A program made the translations under genes and the position numbers. The notes beneath the pieces are model-generated. The model had not been told where the DNA came from. It did no database searches and saw nothing but the letters and a program-made list of their open reading frames with translations. This document shows positions 33,801 to 42,135 of a DNA stretch of 64,000 nt, one piece after another (position 1 is the first letter of the stretch; each line of letters opens with the position of its first letter). This DNA is from Thermodesulfovibrio sp. Its GTDB lineage: Bacteria; Nitrospirota; Thermodesulfovibrionia; Thermodesulfovibrionales; UBA6898. The stretch lies in contig PNOC01000002.1 in NCBI GenBank assembly GCA_013824615.1, positions 61,369-125,368 of the forward strand. Direction: 5' to 3'.

Positions 33801-35693
33801 GATTCACCCTTTCTGGCGGACAGCATGTATAATCTCGGGGCCCTTTACCGGCTGTCCGGGAGGTATGACACCTCAGGCCATTTTCTCCAAAAGGCATATA
33901 GCTCACGGATGAAGGCCCTTGGAGAAGGTCACCCCAAAGTGGCCTCCGCTGCGGGAGAACTGGCGCTGCTGAAGGCCTTTCAGGGAAATCACCGTGAAAG
34001 TCATGCCTTCTTCAAACAGCAGGTTCAGTACGAAAGCCTGAAACGGGACAATGTATTTCTCCTGTTGTCTGAACGGGAGAAATTACTATACATGAAAGAT
34101 ACGGAGCGCACGATGCACATGTTTCTGAGCCATTCGGCCTCATTTCTGGCAAAAGATGCCGAAGTCCTGGAGGAGACGTTTAATGCCTGGCTCCAGTGGA
34201 AAGGCGCTGTCATGGAGGCACAGGGCAAGCATATGCAGGCGGTCATTGATTCAGAAGACGGGAACGTCAGAGCGCTGTTTGAGGAGTTGACCAGAACGAG
34301 AAGAGAAATAGCAAAACTCCAGGCCTCCCGCTGGACAGAAATAACCTTTGAGGATATCAGAAATACGCTCCTTGCCAGGGAAAAAGCCAAAGAATCCCTG
34401 GAAACCAGGCTTTCCGGTCTCAGCAGGGATTTTGCAGTTGAAAAAAATGCCGGCAAGGCGGACACCGCCAGGATTTCCCGGATATTCCCGGATAATGCAA
34501 TATATCTCGATTTCGCAAAGATTGATCTTTTCGATTTCAGGAAAAAGGCCTGGAGCGGGCAGCGGTATCTTGTCTTTGTCCTCAGGCCGGGAGAGAAAGT
34601 CCCTCTGGCTCTGGTTGACCTTGGACCGGCAGAAACCGTGGACAAACATATCCAGGCATACCTGACCGCCATGAGTGCAGCAAGAAATGCGTACGTTCCT
34701 AACCGAAGAGTACTCGACCGGGAGGCCGGAGAGCTCTACACACTGCTGCTGCAGCCCCTGGAACAGATGCTGCCGGGCAGACAGCATCTCTATATCAGCG
34801 CGGACGGCAGCCTCAACCTGATCCCTTTTGAGGTGCTCCTTAATGCGCAGGGAACATACCAGATTGAGACAACCCAGGTCAGTTATATTGCCGCAGGCCG
34901 GGACATCGCCAGATTTGAAGACAAGGGGACAGACAGGAGACAGGTCGCGGAGGCCCTTATCCTGGCTGATCCGGATTACGACTTCGGCCTCACACCACAA
35001 GAGCGGACAGCAGAACCGTCATCCTCTGCCAAGACCTACGACCCTACCTTCTTCTCCAGGCTCCCTGACACGAGAAATGAAGCCGACACCATACAGGATA
35101 TTCTGCGTCAGCGCATGCGCATTCAGGTGAGGAGCTTCCAGGAAGAAAAAGCCGTCGAAGCAGTCCTGCTTGCAGCCGAATCTCCGAGAATCCTCCACCT
35201 GGCCACACATGGCTATTTTATCGGAAAGGACGAGACCCTGCAGAGCCCTTCTGCCAGAGACAGTGAAAGACAGCTGCTCAAGGACAATCCCATGCTCAGG
35301 TCAGGAATTGCGCTGGCCGGCATCAACCTGTCTCTGAGGGAAGGCAAGGATGAAGGGGTCATGAGTGCCGAAAAGTTGATGGGGCTCAGACTGATGGGGA
35401 CCGACCTTGTCGTGCTGTCGGCCTGTGAAACAGGGGTGGGAGAAGTGCAGAGCGGAGAGGGAGTGTTCGGGCTGAAACGGTCCTTCATACTTTCAGGCGC
35501 TAAAGCAGTCATCCTCAGCCTCTGGAGTGTCCCGAGCAGAGAAACCATGGAGTTGATGACCAGTTTCTACAGTCTATTGGCTGATGGCAAATCAAAAGCC
35601 GAGGCCCTCAGGCAGGCAAAACTGGCTTTGATGAAGAAAAAGCCTAACCCCTTTTACTGGGGAGCGTTTATACTCGTCGGCAACCCCGGGTAA
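30804..35693 (+). CDS. Giant exported TPR-CHAT protein
   Basis: 1629 residues from the preferred ATG 30804, which opens a signal peptide (about 1-35, ending SASYAAA); the frame extends to 30720 but those residues do not look like a signal. About 24 tetratricopeptide repeats of 42 residues (kinesin-light-chain type, consensus Y-EAE-LY-RAL-IREK-LG-DHP) fill 40-1110. The C-terminal CHAT domain (about 1300-1627) has ATHGYF with His1469 and LSACETG with Cys1541, the caspase-like dyad. CHAT proteins are proteases or scaffolds; an exported one might process surface proteins. It is a single-gene unit with no CRISPR genes near, so it is not a Csx29-type effector. Confidence 0.88.
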   Translation: MNKIKYLRLLLIPFLIRILIIGLQILSASYAAAEDDLPGAVLLMKEADQLLLEEKYEDAAAKAEKALAVRTRLLNRDHPDIAGSLHLFSRIQHAQGEYAKAESYGKRAWGIREKVFGKDHPEVAESLTLLGRIALSTSRQADAERYCGGALDIASKGSGDQPALASAISCLGMLASFRSDYPAAEEHFKRALEIREKTLDLDHPDIAGSLSRLASLYRRTGRYGEAESLYRRALSLREKALGKDHSSLAGNLSAMAEFYENMGRYPEAEALYLQALQLREKRLGKDHPRNIRALTALAELYRNMSKYDQAELFLNRADEIIRKRGDLELPVAAKSMQIRAELALDHGEYDKAELLGKKALSIRERKAGANQPATAESLMLLGRIMQARGKTEEAEKLYSRAFAIRQKIYGDEHPDVAQSLSALGSLLFSRAKYQEAERTAKQALSIMEKSLNADHQDIAAGISLLAGIYVSTGKYAEAEPLLKRSLQMREAALGAEHPEYSWSLTAMAEFQEIMGNFAEAEQLYKKALDLRRARLGTDHPDVARSLRSLASLYKGMARYPEALQMVSEALGLFRKKYDPGHPEIAAGLHTLADIQSSLGDYEKAEAACNQALGMREAKAGKDHPSVAESLQLLAAIYRSTGRIPGAETLLKDTLRIRQTVFSNDHPLVAQTLTSLGSLYLATGKYAEAEIHLKKGLDIRQKLLTPEHQDTAASLSALARLQVTLGRYAEAEQLLARSMKIREKLLGATHPRYAANLSAFAELYTEIGKYRDAEVLYVKALEIVEKARGTGHPAAARIMTSLAGLYLSTGRYEDAGKYVEKALRINQDKLGQEHLQTAKSMEVLAQLNIAKGLFAEAEPLCKRALGIREKLLSADHPSVADSRITLAALYRNSGRSSEAVQEYNSALAIQEKALGRDHLDVAESLNLLGSLHQERGLLQEAEPLYQRTLAIREKAFGKYHPGIAESHDTLGGLFMASGKFQEAEQRYRTALEIREKIYDRDSPFLADSMYNLGALYRLSGRYDTSGHFLQKAYSSRMKALGEGHPKVASAAGELALLKAFQGNHRESHAFFKQQVQYESLKRDNVFLLLSEREKLLYMKDTERTMHMFLSHSASFLAKDAEVLEETFNAWLQWKGAVMEAQGKHMQAVIDSEDGNVRALFEELTRTRREIAKLQASRWTEITFEDIRNTLLAREKAKESLETRLSGLSRDFAVEKNAGKADTARISRIFPDNAIYLDFAKIDLFDFRKKAWSGQRYLVFVLRPGEKVPLALVDLGPAETVDKHIQAYLTAMSAARNAYVPNRRVLDREAGELYTLLLQPLEQMLPGRQHLYISADGSLNLIPFEVLLNAQGTYQIETTQVSYIAAGRDIARFEDKGTDRRQVAEALILADPDYDFGLTPQERTAEPSSSAKTYDPTFFSRLPDTRNEADTIQDILRQRMRIQVRSFQEEKAVEAVLLAAESPRILHLATHGYFIGKDETLQSPSARDSERQLLKDNPMLRSGIALAGINLSLREGKDEGVMSAEKLMGLRLMGTDLVVLSACETGVGEVQSGEGVFGLKRSFILSGAKAVILSLWSVPSRETMELMTSFYSLLADGKSKAEALRQAKLALMKKKPNPFYWGAFILVGNPG

Positions 35694-35711
35694 GGTTTTG
35701 GAAAAGAAAAA

Positions 35712-35738
35712 ATGCCCCTCTTTAGAAAAGAGGGGCAT
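35712..35738 (-). terminator. Terminator between TPR-CHAT gene and citrate synthase
   Basis: ATGCCCCTCTTT and AAAGAGGGGCAT form a perfect 12-base stem with a 3-base loop. On the minus strand it is followed by TTTTTTCTTTT, so it terminates the citrate synthase message; it can also stop the plus-strand gene. Confidence 0.88.
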
Positions 35739-35752
35739 AGGGAATTTTGTGC

Positions 35753-37105
35753 TTAACTTTTCCGTGCCTTGAGCGGCACGTAGTCTTTTCTGAGTCCCGG
35801 TAAAGAGGAAAAGTACGACGGTCTGATCAGCTTTCCCTGTATGATCTCTTCGATCCTGTGCGCCGACCATCCGGCCACCCGCGACATCGCAAAGATCGGG
35901 GTATACAGTTCCTTCGGGATGCCCATCGACCGGTAGACAAAGCCTGAATAGAAATCAACATTCGCTGCAGCCACCTTGCCCTTCTTCTTCTCGATAATTC
36001 CGGGGGCCAGCCTGGCAATGCTGCGGTAAAGCTCAAATTCTTTTTCCATTCCGTTCTTCTGGGCAATCTCGAGCGCCTTATGCTCGAGGATCACTGCCCG
36101 CGGGTCTGACTTGGTGTAAACGGCATGTCCTATTCCGTATATTTTCCCTGATTTATCATTCGCCTTCTTGTCCAGCATCTTGCCGAGATAGTTTGACAAT
36201 TCTTCATCATCGTTCCATTTTTTCACGTTGGCCTTGATGTTCTCCATCATACCCTCTACTGCTTCATTCGCTCCGCCGTGAAGGTGCCCTGAAAGAGAAG
36301 CAATACCCGAGCAGATCGCCATATAGCTGTTCGCACCGGAAGAAGAGACCGTCCGCACCGTAAACGTAGAGTTGTTGCCGCCGCCGTGCTCAGCATGCAG
36401 GACCAGCATCATATCGAAAAGGTTTGCCGTCAGCCTGTCCGGCCTCTTGCCCTGTAGCATATACAGAAAATTCTCTGCATGGCTGTACTCTTCTTTCGGC
36501 TCGATAAGGTCCCGCACCTTTTTCCTGTTACCGATGGATGCAAGATAATTGTAGGCAACGATCGTCGGAAACTTTGCCACAAGGTCAATACACTGACGGG
36601 AGAGATCTCTTATATCCGTCGAGTTGGGCTTCTCGTCAAACAGGTGCATGGCCGACACGGTCGTGTGCAGGGCCCCCATCTGGTCGTCACCCTGTGGCCG
36701 GTTCAGTATCATCTCCTTTGCTTCAGCAGGGAGACCCCTCCGCTTGGCCAGTTCACTGGTAAACCCCTCAAGATGCTTCCTGCCCGGCAGTTCGCTCGTG
36801 AGAAGAAGATAGGCTGTTTCTTCGAAGCCGAACCTGCCCTCTTCCTGCTGATGCCTTACCAAATCAGTCACATTGTACCCGGAATAGTATAACTCTCCGT
36901 CCAGGTCCACTTTTTTCTCAGTGCCGTCCCCCTGGATTTCCCTCTTATAGCCGATGACCTGGCCTTTGCTGGTGATGCCGACGAAGACCCCGGTCCCGTC
37001 CTCGTTTCTCAGTCCGAGTTTTATATTCTTATCCCTGACAAGCTCCACAGGGATCTTGTCGTGCTCCAGCGCCAGTTTCTCGATAATTTTCAGAACATTC
37101 TGCAT
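35753..37105 (-). CDS. gltA: Citrate synthase
   Basis: 450 residues. The protein follows the citrate/2-methylcitrate synthase plan: HAEHGGGNNSTFTVRTVSSSGANSYMAICSGIASLSGHLHGGANE holds the active-site histidines, and GIGHAVYTKSDPRA the second His loop, with a later catalytic Asp region in VDFYSGFVYRSMGIP. It condenses oxaloacetate and acetyl-CoA. The N-terminal extension (to about residue 60, KGQVIGYKREIQGDG) is longer than in short bacterial forms. It has its own terminator, with GAGGTAAG before the ATG. A 2-methylcitrate synthase role cannot be excluded, but no propionate genes are near. Confidence 0.9.
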   Translation of the reverse strand: MQNVLKIIEKLALEHDKIPVELVRDKNIKLGLRNEDGTGVFVGITSKGQVIGYKREIQGDGTEKKVDLDGELYYSGYNVTDLVRHQQEEGRFGFEETAYLLLTSELPGRKHLEGFTSELAKRRGLPAEAKEMILNRPQGDDQMGALHTTVSAMHLFDEKPNSTDIRDLSRQCIDLVAKFPTIVAYNYLASIGNRKKVRDLIEPKEEYSHAENFLYMLQGKRPDRLTANLFDMMLVLHAEHGGGNNSTFTVRTVSSSGANSYMAICSGIASLSGHLHGGANEAVEGMMENIKANVKKWNDDEELSNYLGKMLDKKANDKSGKIYGIGHAVYTKSDPRAVILEHKALEIAQKNGMEKEFELYRSIARLAPGIIEKKKGKVAAANVDFYSGFVYRSMGIPKELYTPIFAMSRVAGWSAHRIEEIIQGKLIRPSYFSSLPGLRKDYVPLKARKS

Positions 37106-37269
37106 ATGCCTTACCTCAATAAAAAGAGATTATTTTCTTTCCGAAATGAGCCTCGGATGAGCCTCGTGGAAGTCAGATAGTTTAGCATGTTCGGGGTTCT
37201 CATGTCACTGCAGGAGCCCCTGCCGGGTCGTCGTATGTTAACAGTCTGCTGCAGGTGGAAACTGTTTAA

Positions 37270-38181
37270 TCAGGATTTATTGAAAAAAGTTTCGTACGGA
37301 TATTTTTTCACATGAATCAGGAACTCGTCTATCACGTGTGAAAGATGCCCCCGGGAGGGCACAATCAGGGAAAGGTCCCGCTGGATGTTTCCTTCCCGGA
37401 AGGTTACCAGCTTCAGGCGTCCGTCTGCGGCTTCTCTCTGAACAGCCCATTTTGAAACGACCGAGACCCCCACCCCGCCCTCGACAGCCTCCTTGATCGA
37501 GGCCGTACTTCCCAGGACCAGGGCAATATGCATATCGTCGACGCTGATACCATGTGAAGCAAAATACTCCTCGATCTTCTGCCGCGTACCGGAGCCTTCT
37601 TCTCTGAGAATAAAAGGCTCCCTTACCATATCGAGAATCGAAATCACCTTCTTTTTCGCCCAGGGATGTTCCCGGGAAACAATAAGCACGAGATCGTCAG
37701 TCATGATCGTTTCCCGCTTGAGCTTGCCTCCCATGCACTCACCGGCCACCAGGCCGAAATCAATAAGGCCGGACTTCACGAGTTCTTCAATCCTTCTTGT
37801 GTTCCCCACCCTCATGCTGATTTTAACTCTCGGATGCTGCTTTTTGAAGGCAATAATCACGCGGGGAAGGACATGGTTGCCGATAGAGGTGCTTGCTCCG
37901 AGGGTGAAGCCGCCTTTGATGGCCCCGGATATCTTACGCATCTCCTTTTCGACATCAGTATAATGGTCCAGGATATGTCTGGCCTGATGGTAAAGCAGAT
38001 CTCCTGCTGCGGTCAGGGTTATCTCACCTCCCGACCGGTCGAACAGCTTGGTCTCAAAGAATTCCTCGAGGGCCTGTATCTGAAGACTCACTGCCGGCTG
38101 GCTGAGATGAACAATCTTGGATGTTTTCGAAAAACTCCGTGTCTCGGCCACGGCACAGAAAAGTTTCAGTTTGATATCCAT
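37270..38181 (-). CDS. LysR-family transcriptional regulator
   Basis: 303 residues. An N-terminal winged helix-turn-helix (about 1-60, FCAVAETRSFSKTSKIVHLSQPAVSLQIQALEE) is followed by the LysR co-inducer domain (about 90-295, GGFTLGASTSIGNHVLPRVI...). The effector is unknown. It lies between citrate synthase and an aminotransferase, all on the minus strand, about 160 and 55 bases from them. LysR proteins often control a neighbour, so either gene could be a target. Confidence 0.9.
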   Translation of the reverse strand: MDIKLKLFCAVAETRSFSKTSKIVHLSQPAVSLQIQALEEFFETKLFDRSGGEITLTAAGDLLYHQARHILDHYTDVEKEMRKISGAIKGGFTLGASTSIGNHVLPRVIIAFKKQHPRVKISMRVGNTRRIEELVKSGLIDFGLVAGECMGGKLKRETIMTDDLVLIVSREHPWAKKKVISILDMVREPFILREEGSGTRQKIEEYFASHGISVDDMHIALVLGSTASIKEAVEGGVGVSVVSKWAVQREAADGRLKLVTFREGNIQRDLSLIVPSRGHLSHVIDEFLIHVKKYPYETFFNKS

Positions 38182-38236
38182 AGGTTATAGGATACCATAT
38201 AACACCCGTAATTTGACCCGCCGCATCAGCCAATCA

Positions 38237-39415
38237 TCAGCCGATCATGGTCTTCAGGACCTCTCCCAGCCTCCTGATGCCGGTCCGTATCGTCCCTGCA
38301 TCAACGCTCGAATAGTTTAGCCGCAGGGTGTTGACATTTGTCCTGTTCACATAAAACGGATCTCCCGGCACAAAGGCAACTTTCAGTTCAATCGCCTTTT
38401 TGAAGACCTCCATGGCAGACAGACCTTCAGGCAGAGTGATCCAGAGGAACATGCCGCCTTCAGGTTCGGTATACTGAGCTGCAGCAGGAAAATATTCCCG
38501 AATCGCGCTCACCATGGCGTCCCGCTGCCGGCCATAGGCCTCCCGGATTTTCTCGATATGCTCATCGATATTATTATCTTTCAGATACTGCAGAATGACC
38601 CTCTGGCCGAAATAATTAGTATGCAGGTCAGAGGCCTGCTTCGCAATGATCAGTTTTTCCATCACCTCATGCCTCGCTGCAATCCAGCCGATGCGGAAGG
38701 ACGGGATGACGATCTTGGAGAACGAACCGAGCAGTACGGTGTTGTGAGGAATCAGCGTATGGAAAGAGGGCTTGTCCTGCCCCAGGAACCTGAGCTCGCC
38801 ATAAGGATCGTCCTCGACAAGCAGGATGTTTTTCCCCTGCAGGAGCTCTGCGACCTGTTTCCTGTTTTCTGTGGAATAGCTTATCCCTGAGGGGTTCTGA
38901 AAATTCGGCACGCAGTACATCAGCTTCGCCGGATGCTCTGACAGTGTCCGCCCGAGCAGTCCGATGTCAATCCCGTCCTCATGAACCGGAACGGGATGGA
39001 AGCGGGAACGGTAGATCGAGAAGGCCTGGATAGCGCCCAGGTAGCCAGGCTCTTCGATTACCACGCTGTCGCCTTCATTGAGAATCGTCTTGCCCAGGAG
39101 ATCAAGCCCCTGCTGCGAACCGGCGGTGATAAGGATATTGTCCGCGTCTATGCTCATCCCTTTTTTCCGGTAACGTGCGGAGATCCATTCCCGCAGTTCC
39201 CGATAGCCTTCAGAGGAACTGTACTGCAGTACGTCCTTGCCGGACTCCTCCAGCAGCTTGGCGGTCGCCGCCTTGATCTCCTCCAGCGGAAACAGGTCCC
39301 GGTTCGGAAGTCCCCCTGCAAAAGAGATCACCGATTCATCCAGCGTGACCTTCAGAATTTCGCGAATAAATGAACGCGGCACATCCGATATTCTGTCTGA
39401 AAAAATATTACCCAT
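38237..39415 (-). CDS. PLP-dependent class I aminotransferase (LysN/2-aminoadipate type)
   Basis: 392 residues from ATG 39415, which has GAGGTGAT upstream; a GTG 12 bases earlier is in frame but worse placed. FAGGLPNRDLFP near the N-terminus and LLGSFSKIVIPSFRIGWI with the PLP lysine place it in the MocR-like/LysN fold-type I group that includes 2-aminoadipate and aromatic aminotransferases. The pattern DDPYGELRF binds the cofactor. It lacks the GntR DNA-binding domain of MocR regulators, so it is an enzyme. The amino acid substrate is not clear from sequence. Confidence 0.87.
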   Translation of the reverse strand: MGNIFSDRISDVPRSFIREILKVTLDESVISFAGGLPNRDLFPLEEIKAATAKLLEESGKDVLQYSSSEGYRELREWISARYRKKGMSIDADNILITAGSQQGLDLLGKTILNEGDSVVIEEPGYLGAIQAFSIYRSRFHPVPVHEDGIDIGLLGRTLSEHPAKLMYCVPNFQNPSGISYSTENRKQVAELLQGKNILLVEDDPYGELRFLGQDKPSFHTLIPHNTVLLGSFSKIVIPSFRIGWIAARHEVMEKLIIAKQASDLHTNYFGQRVILQYLKDNNIDEHIEKIREAYGRQRDAMVSAIREYFPAAAQYTEPEGGMFLWITLPEGLSAMEVFKKAIELKVAFVPGDPFYVNRTNVNTLRLNYSSVDAGTIRTGIRRLGEVLKTMIG

Positions 39416-39546
39416 GGAACATATCACCTCTGCATCATTATAACCGGCCCATCATTATACAAAAAAAACCCCGCAATCCGCCTTATGTAGATAGAAATCC
39501 CCTTAGCCTTGGCCTTCGCCAGTTGGTACGATACATCCATCAATGG

Positions 39547-39655
39547 ACAGCAGGAGGCCGGCAGGTGAGCGGATCCAGCGGAGCGGAGCGCCGGTGCCCT
39601 CGGAGGCCCGTCTGTATAGGGCCGGGAATGAGCAAACCGGCTGTTCTCCTGCTGT
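39547..39655. ncRNA. Possible structured RNA (long inverted repeat)
   Basis: ACAGCAGGAG (39547-39556) is complementary to CTCCTGCTGT (39646-39655), extended by GCCGG/CCGGC across a 4-base bulge, enclosing about 75 bases with an inner GGCCC/GGGCC hairpin. The 305-base gap between the aminotransferase and gspF has no convincing gene. It may be a small RNA or riboswitch on either strand, or a fold-back repeat. I could not match it to a known family. Confidence 0.25.
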
Positions 39656-39720
39656 TTCATTAACCGCTTCGGCATCCCGTCCCATTTGAACGGCCTTCAA
39701 GCCGTGTGATAAGATACTAC

Positions 39721-40914
39721 ATGCCGTTATATGTCTATGAAGCCGTTGATCAGACAGGCAGGAAGGTCAAAGAGAGTTCCTCGCACAACGATGAGACGAG
39801 CCTCAAGGCTTTTCTGAAAGATAAAGGCCTCATGCCCCTGAGCATCAAGCTCACTGAAGCGCGCAGCGGGGCCTTCCTGGAACGGGTCACCACGAAAGAC
39901 CTCCTCACCTTTACCCAGGAACTCGGGAATCTCCTTGATGCCGGACTGCCGATAGACAGGGCGCTCTATGTGCTTTCCGAACACGCAGAAAAAGAGCTCC
40001 TGCGGTCAATCGTCAGTGAAATCTCTGCTGATATTCAGAAGGGCAGCACCCTCTCTTTTGCGCTCTCGAAACATAAAATTTTCCCCCGGGTTTATATCAA
40101 TATGATCAAGGCCGGGGAATCCGGAGGGGTCCTTGAGACCGTAATCAAAAGACTCGTCGTCTTTCTGGAAACCAGCGTCGCCTTCAGGGAAGAGATTGTC
40201 TCGGCCCTGATCTATCCGATACTGCTCACCTCGGTCGGCGGTATTGCAATTGCGGTCCTGATGCTCTTTGTCATCCCGAATTTTGCCAAGATCTTTACGG
40301 ATATGGGACAGGCCCTGCCGCTTTCAACCATGATCCTGATCAAGGCAAGCAACGCCTTCTCAGCCTACTGGTGGCTGTTTCTGGGGGGCATTACCCTTGC
40401 AGTCTTCCTGGTCCGCGGCTACCTGAAAACAGCTGAAGGAAGATCATACATCGACAGCGCCAAGCTGAAGATACCGGGAATCAGGACCCTGAGCATGAAG
40501 CTGATCATCGCGCGGTTTTCCCGGACCTTCGGGACACTGCTTCAGAGCGGGGTACCGATCATCGAAGCGATCAGGATCTCCCGGGACGTCATTGATAACG
40601 ACCCGGTTTCAAAGCAGCTGGCGCTGCTCGAAGAAGGTGTCAGCAAGGGCAAAGGTCTGGCGCTGCCGCTCAGGGAGAGCGGGATATTTCCGGGCATTGT
40701 CGGACAGATGGTAACGGTAGGGGAAGAGGCAGGCAGGCTGGAAGAAACCTTCATGCTCATTGCAGACCGGTTCGAGGCAGAGACCAAGAGCCTGGTCAAA
40801 CGGTTTATCAGCCTCTTCGAACCCGCATTAATACTGATCCTCGGCCTGGTCGTCGGCTTTATTGTCATAGCCATGCTGGTAGGGATCTTCAGCATCAATG
40901 AAATACCCATATAA
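39721..40914 (+). CDS. gspF: Type II secretion inner-membrane platform protein GspF
   Basis: 397 residues from ATG 39721; family members begin MP-x-Y-x-Y-A, matching MPLYVYEAVDQTGRK. Two T2SF domains (about 65-190 and 265-390) are present, with three membrane segments near 165-190, 215-240 and 370-395. The loops FSRTFGTLLQSGVP and MVTVGEEAGRLEE are family hallmarks. GspF is the platform protein for pseudopilus assembly and would need the GspE ATPase, which is not in this window. An upstream in-frame GTG adds five residues and is not needed. Confidence 0.9.
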   Translation: MPLYVYEAVDQTGRKVKESSSHNDETSLKAFLKDKGLMPLSIKLTEARSGAFLERVTTKDLLTFTQELGNLLDAGLPIDRALYVLSEHAEKELLRSIVSEISADIQKGSTLSFALSKHKIFPRVYINMIKAGESGGVLETVIKRLVVFLETSVAFREEIVSALIYPILLTSVGGIAIAVLMLFVIPNFAKIFTDMGQALPLSTMILIKASNAFSAYWWLFLGGITLAVFLVRGYLKTAEGRSYIDSAKLKIPGIRTLSMKLIIARFSRTFGTLLQSGVPIIEAIRISRDVIDNDPVSKQLALLEEGVSKGKGLALPLRESGIFPGIVGQMVTVGEEAGRLEETFMLIADRFEAETKSLVKRFISLFEPALILILGLVVGFIVIAMLVGIFSINEIPI

Positions 40915-40942
40915 TAAATATACAGGACTTACAGGAGGACTT

Positions 40943-41377
40943 ATGAACCACACAGAAAAACAAAGGCACCGGATGGACCAGAAAGGCTTCACCCTGATAG
41001 AACTGCTCGTTGTCATGGTGATCCTCGGCCTGCTGGCTGCCATTGTCGGCCCGAATCTCTTCGGCAAAGTCGGCAAAGGCAAGCAGGCGGCGGCCAGGAC
41101 ACAGATAGAAATGATCGGCCAGGCGCTGGACAGCTTCAGGCTGGATACCGGAAAGTATCCGTCCACCTCGGAGGGACTTGCAGCGCTGAACGCCAGCCCC
41201 GGCACCCAGGGATGGGACGGTCCTTATCTGAAAAAAGGCGTCCCGAACGACCCCTGGGGCAAGCCGTATCAGTACCAGTCCCCGGGCTCACACGGTGATT
41301 ATGACCTGACCTCTTATGGGGCTGATGGATCTCCGGGTGGAGACAGTGAGAACAAGGACGTCAACAGCTGGGAATGA
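40943..41377 (+). CDS. gspG: Major pseudopilin GspG
   Basis: 144 residues. ATG 40943 has AGGAGG 5 bases upstream, better than an in-frame ATG 45 bases earlier that overlaps gspF. The leader HRMDQKG is cut before FTLIELLVVMVILGLLAAIV, with the Glu at +5. The C-terminal part (LDTGKYPSTSEGLAALNASPGTQGWDGPYLKKGVPNDPWGKPYQY) is the GspG signature, including calcium-site residues in YGADGSPGGD. It forms the pseudopilus of the type II secretion system. It follows gspF by 28 bases. Confidence 0.93.
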   Translation: MNHTEKQRHRMDQKGFTLIELLVVMVILGLLAAIVGPNLFGKVGKGKQAAARTQIEMIGQALDSFRLDTGKYPSTSEGLAALNASPGTQGWDGPYLKKGVPNDPWGKPYQYQSPGSHGDYDLTSYGADGSPGGDSENKDVNSWE

Positions 41378-41786
41378 CGGCTTTACGCTGCTGGAGCTCA
41401 TTGTTGTCCTGGTCATTATCGGGCTCTCCGCAGCGGTCGTCCTCTTCTCTATAGGCAGGCTCCACGAAACAACCCTCTTCAGCCAGGAGGCGCGCAGGGT
41501 CTATCAGACCCTCGGCCGGGCCCGGACAATCGCTCTTCTTGAAAAAAAAGAGGTCGTTGTACGGGTAAATGAAGAGGGACATAGCTACGGCATTGAAGGG
41601 GATAACAGCCCGTCCGCAAGAAACCCGGCCCTGCGTCGGGGTACAGAATTGTCAGGAAAAGACATCGTCTTCTATCCAAAGGGGCATAGCTCAGGAGGCG
41701 TCATCACACTGCGTAATGCAAAAGGTCAGGGATATGTCATTGAAGTTAACCAGGTACTCGGCAAACCTTCGATCAGGCGGCTTTAG
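41346..41786 (+). CDS. gspH: Pseudopilin GspH
   Basis: About 146 residues from a GTG at 41346 with GGTGGAG upstream; the exact start is uncertain since several in-frame starts lie inside the end of gspG. The prepilin leader ends NDG before FTLLELIVVLVIIGLSAAV. GspH is a minor pseudopilin. It overlaps gspG by 32 bases and its end overlaps gspI by 53 bases, typical of the tightly packed gsp operons. Confidence 0.8.
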   Translation: MRTRTSTAGNDGFTLLELIVVLVIIGLSAAVVLFSIGRLHETTLFSQEARRVYQTLGRARTIALLEKKEVVVRVNEEGHSYGIEGDNSPSARNPALRRGTELSGKDIVFYPKGHSSGGVITLRNAKGQGYVIEVNQVLGKPSIRRL

Positions 41787-42135
41787 CCTCCTTGAGGTAT
41801 TGATAGCCCTTGCCATTCTGGGCGTCTCGGTTGTTTCTGTTTTTCAGCTCTTCTCGATCACTCTCCGGTCGACAAAGAAGGCCGAAGATTATACCCGGGC
41901 CCTGCTCTATGCCCAGTCTCTCCTGGATGAAGCATACAGCGCCGGCAACCCGATGGACAGTCCGGTCACCATCAGTTTCGGCAAGGGCTACCAGGGCAGT
42001 CGCCAGGTCGTGCTAAAGGCAGTCTCCGACGACGGGGCGATCAAGCTGTATGAGATTTCTGCATCAGTCTCCTGGCAGCCTGCCGGCAGCCTCAGGATTG
42101 CGGCACTCAGGGCGGTCTATGACCCTGAAAAATAA
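41734..42135 (+). CDS. gspI: Pseudopilin GspI
   Basis: 133 residues from ATG 41734, with CAGGG upstream; the frame extends upstream to 41569 but through gspH. The leader NLRSGG is followed by FSLLEVLIALAILGVSVVSVFQLFS. GspI is a minor pseudopilin that forms the tip complex with GspJ and GspK. It overlaps gspH and gspJ. No gspK gene follows here. Confidence 0.85.
   Translation: MSLKLTRYSANLRSGGFSLLEVLIALAILGVSVVSVFQLFSITLRSTKKAEDYTRALLYAQSLLDEAYSAGNPMDSPVTISFGKGYQGSRQVVLKAVSDDGAIKLYEISASVSWQPAGSLRIAALRAVYDPEK

Noticed and set aside
30804..35693. Csx29-type CRISPR-associated caspase
   Set aside because: The protein has a signal peptide, and no CRISPR array or cas gene is visible in the window.
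39424..39675. 83-codon minus-strand frame in the gap before gspF
   Set aside because: No family, no ribosome site, and it covers the inverted-repeat structure.
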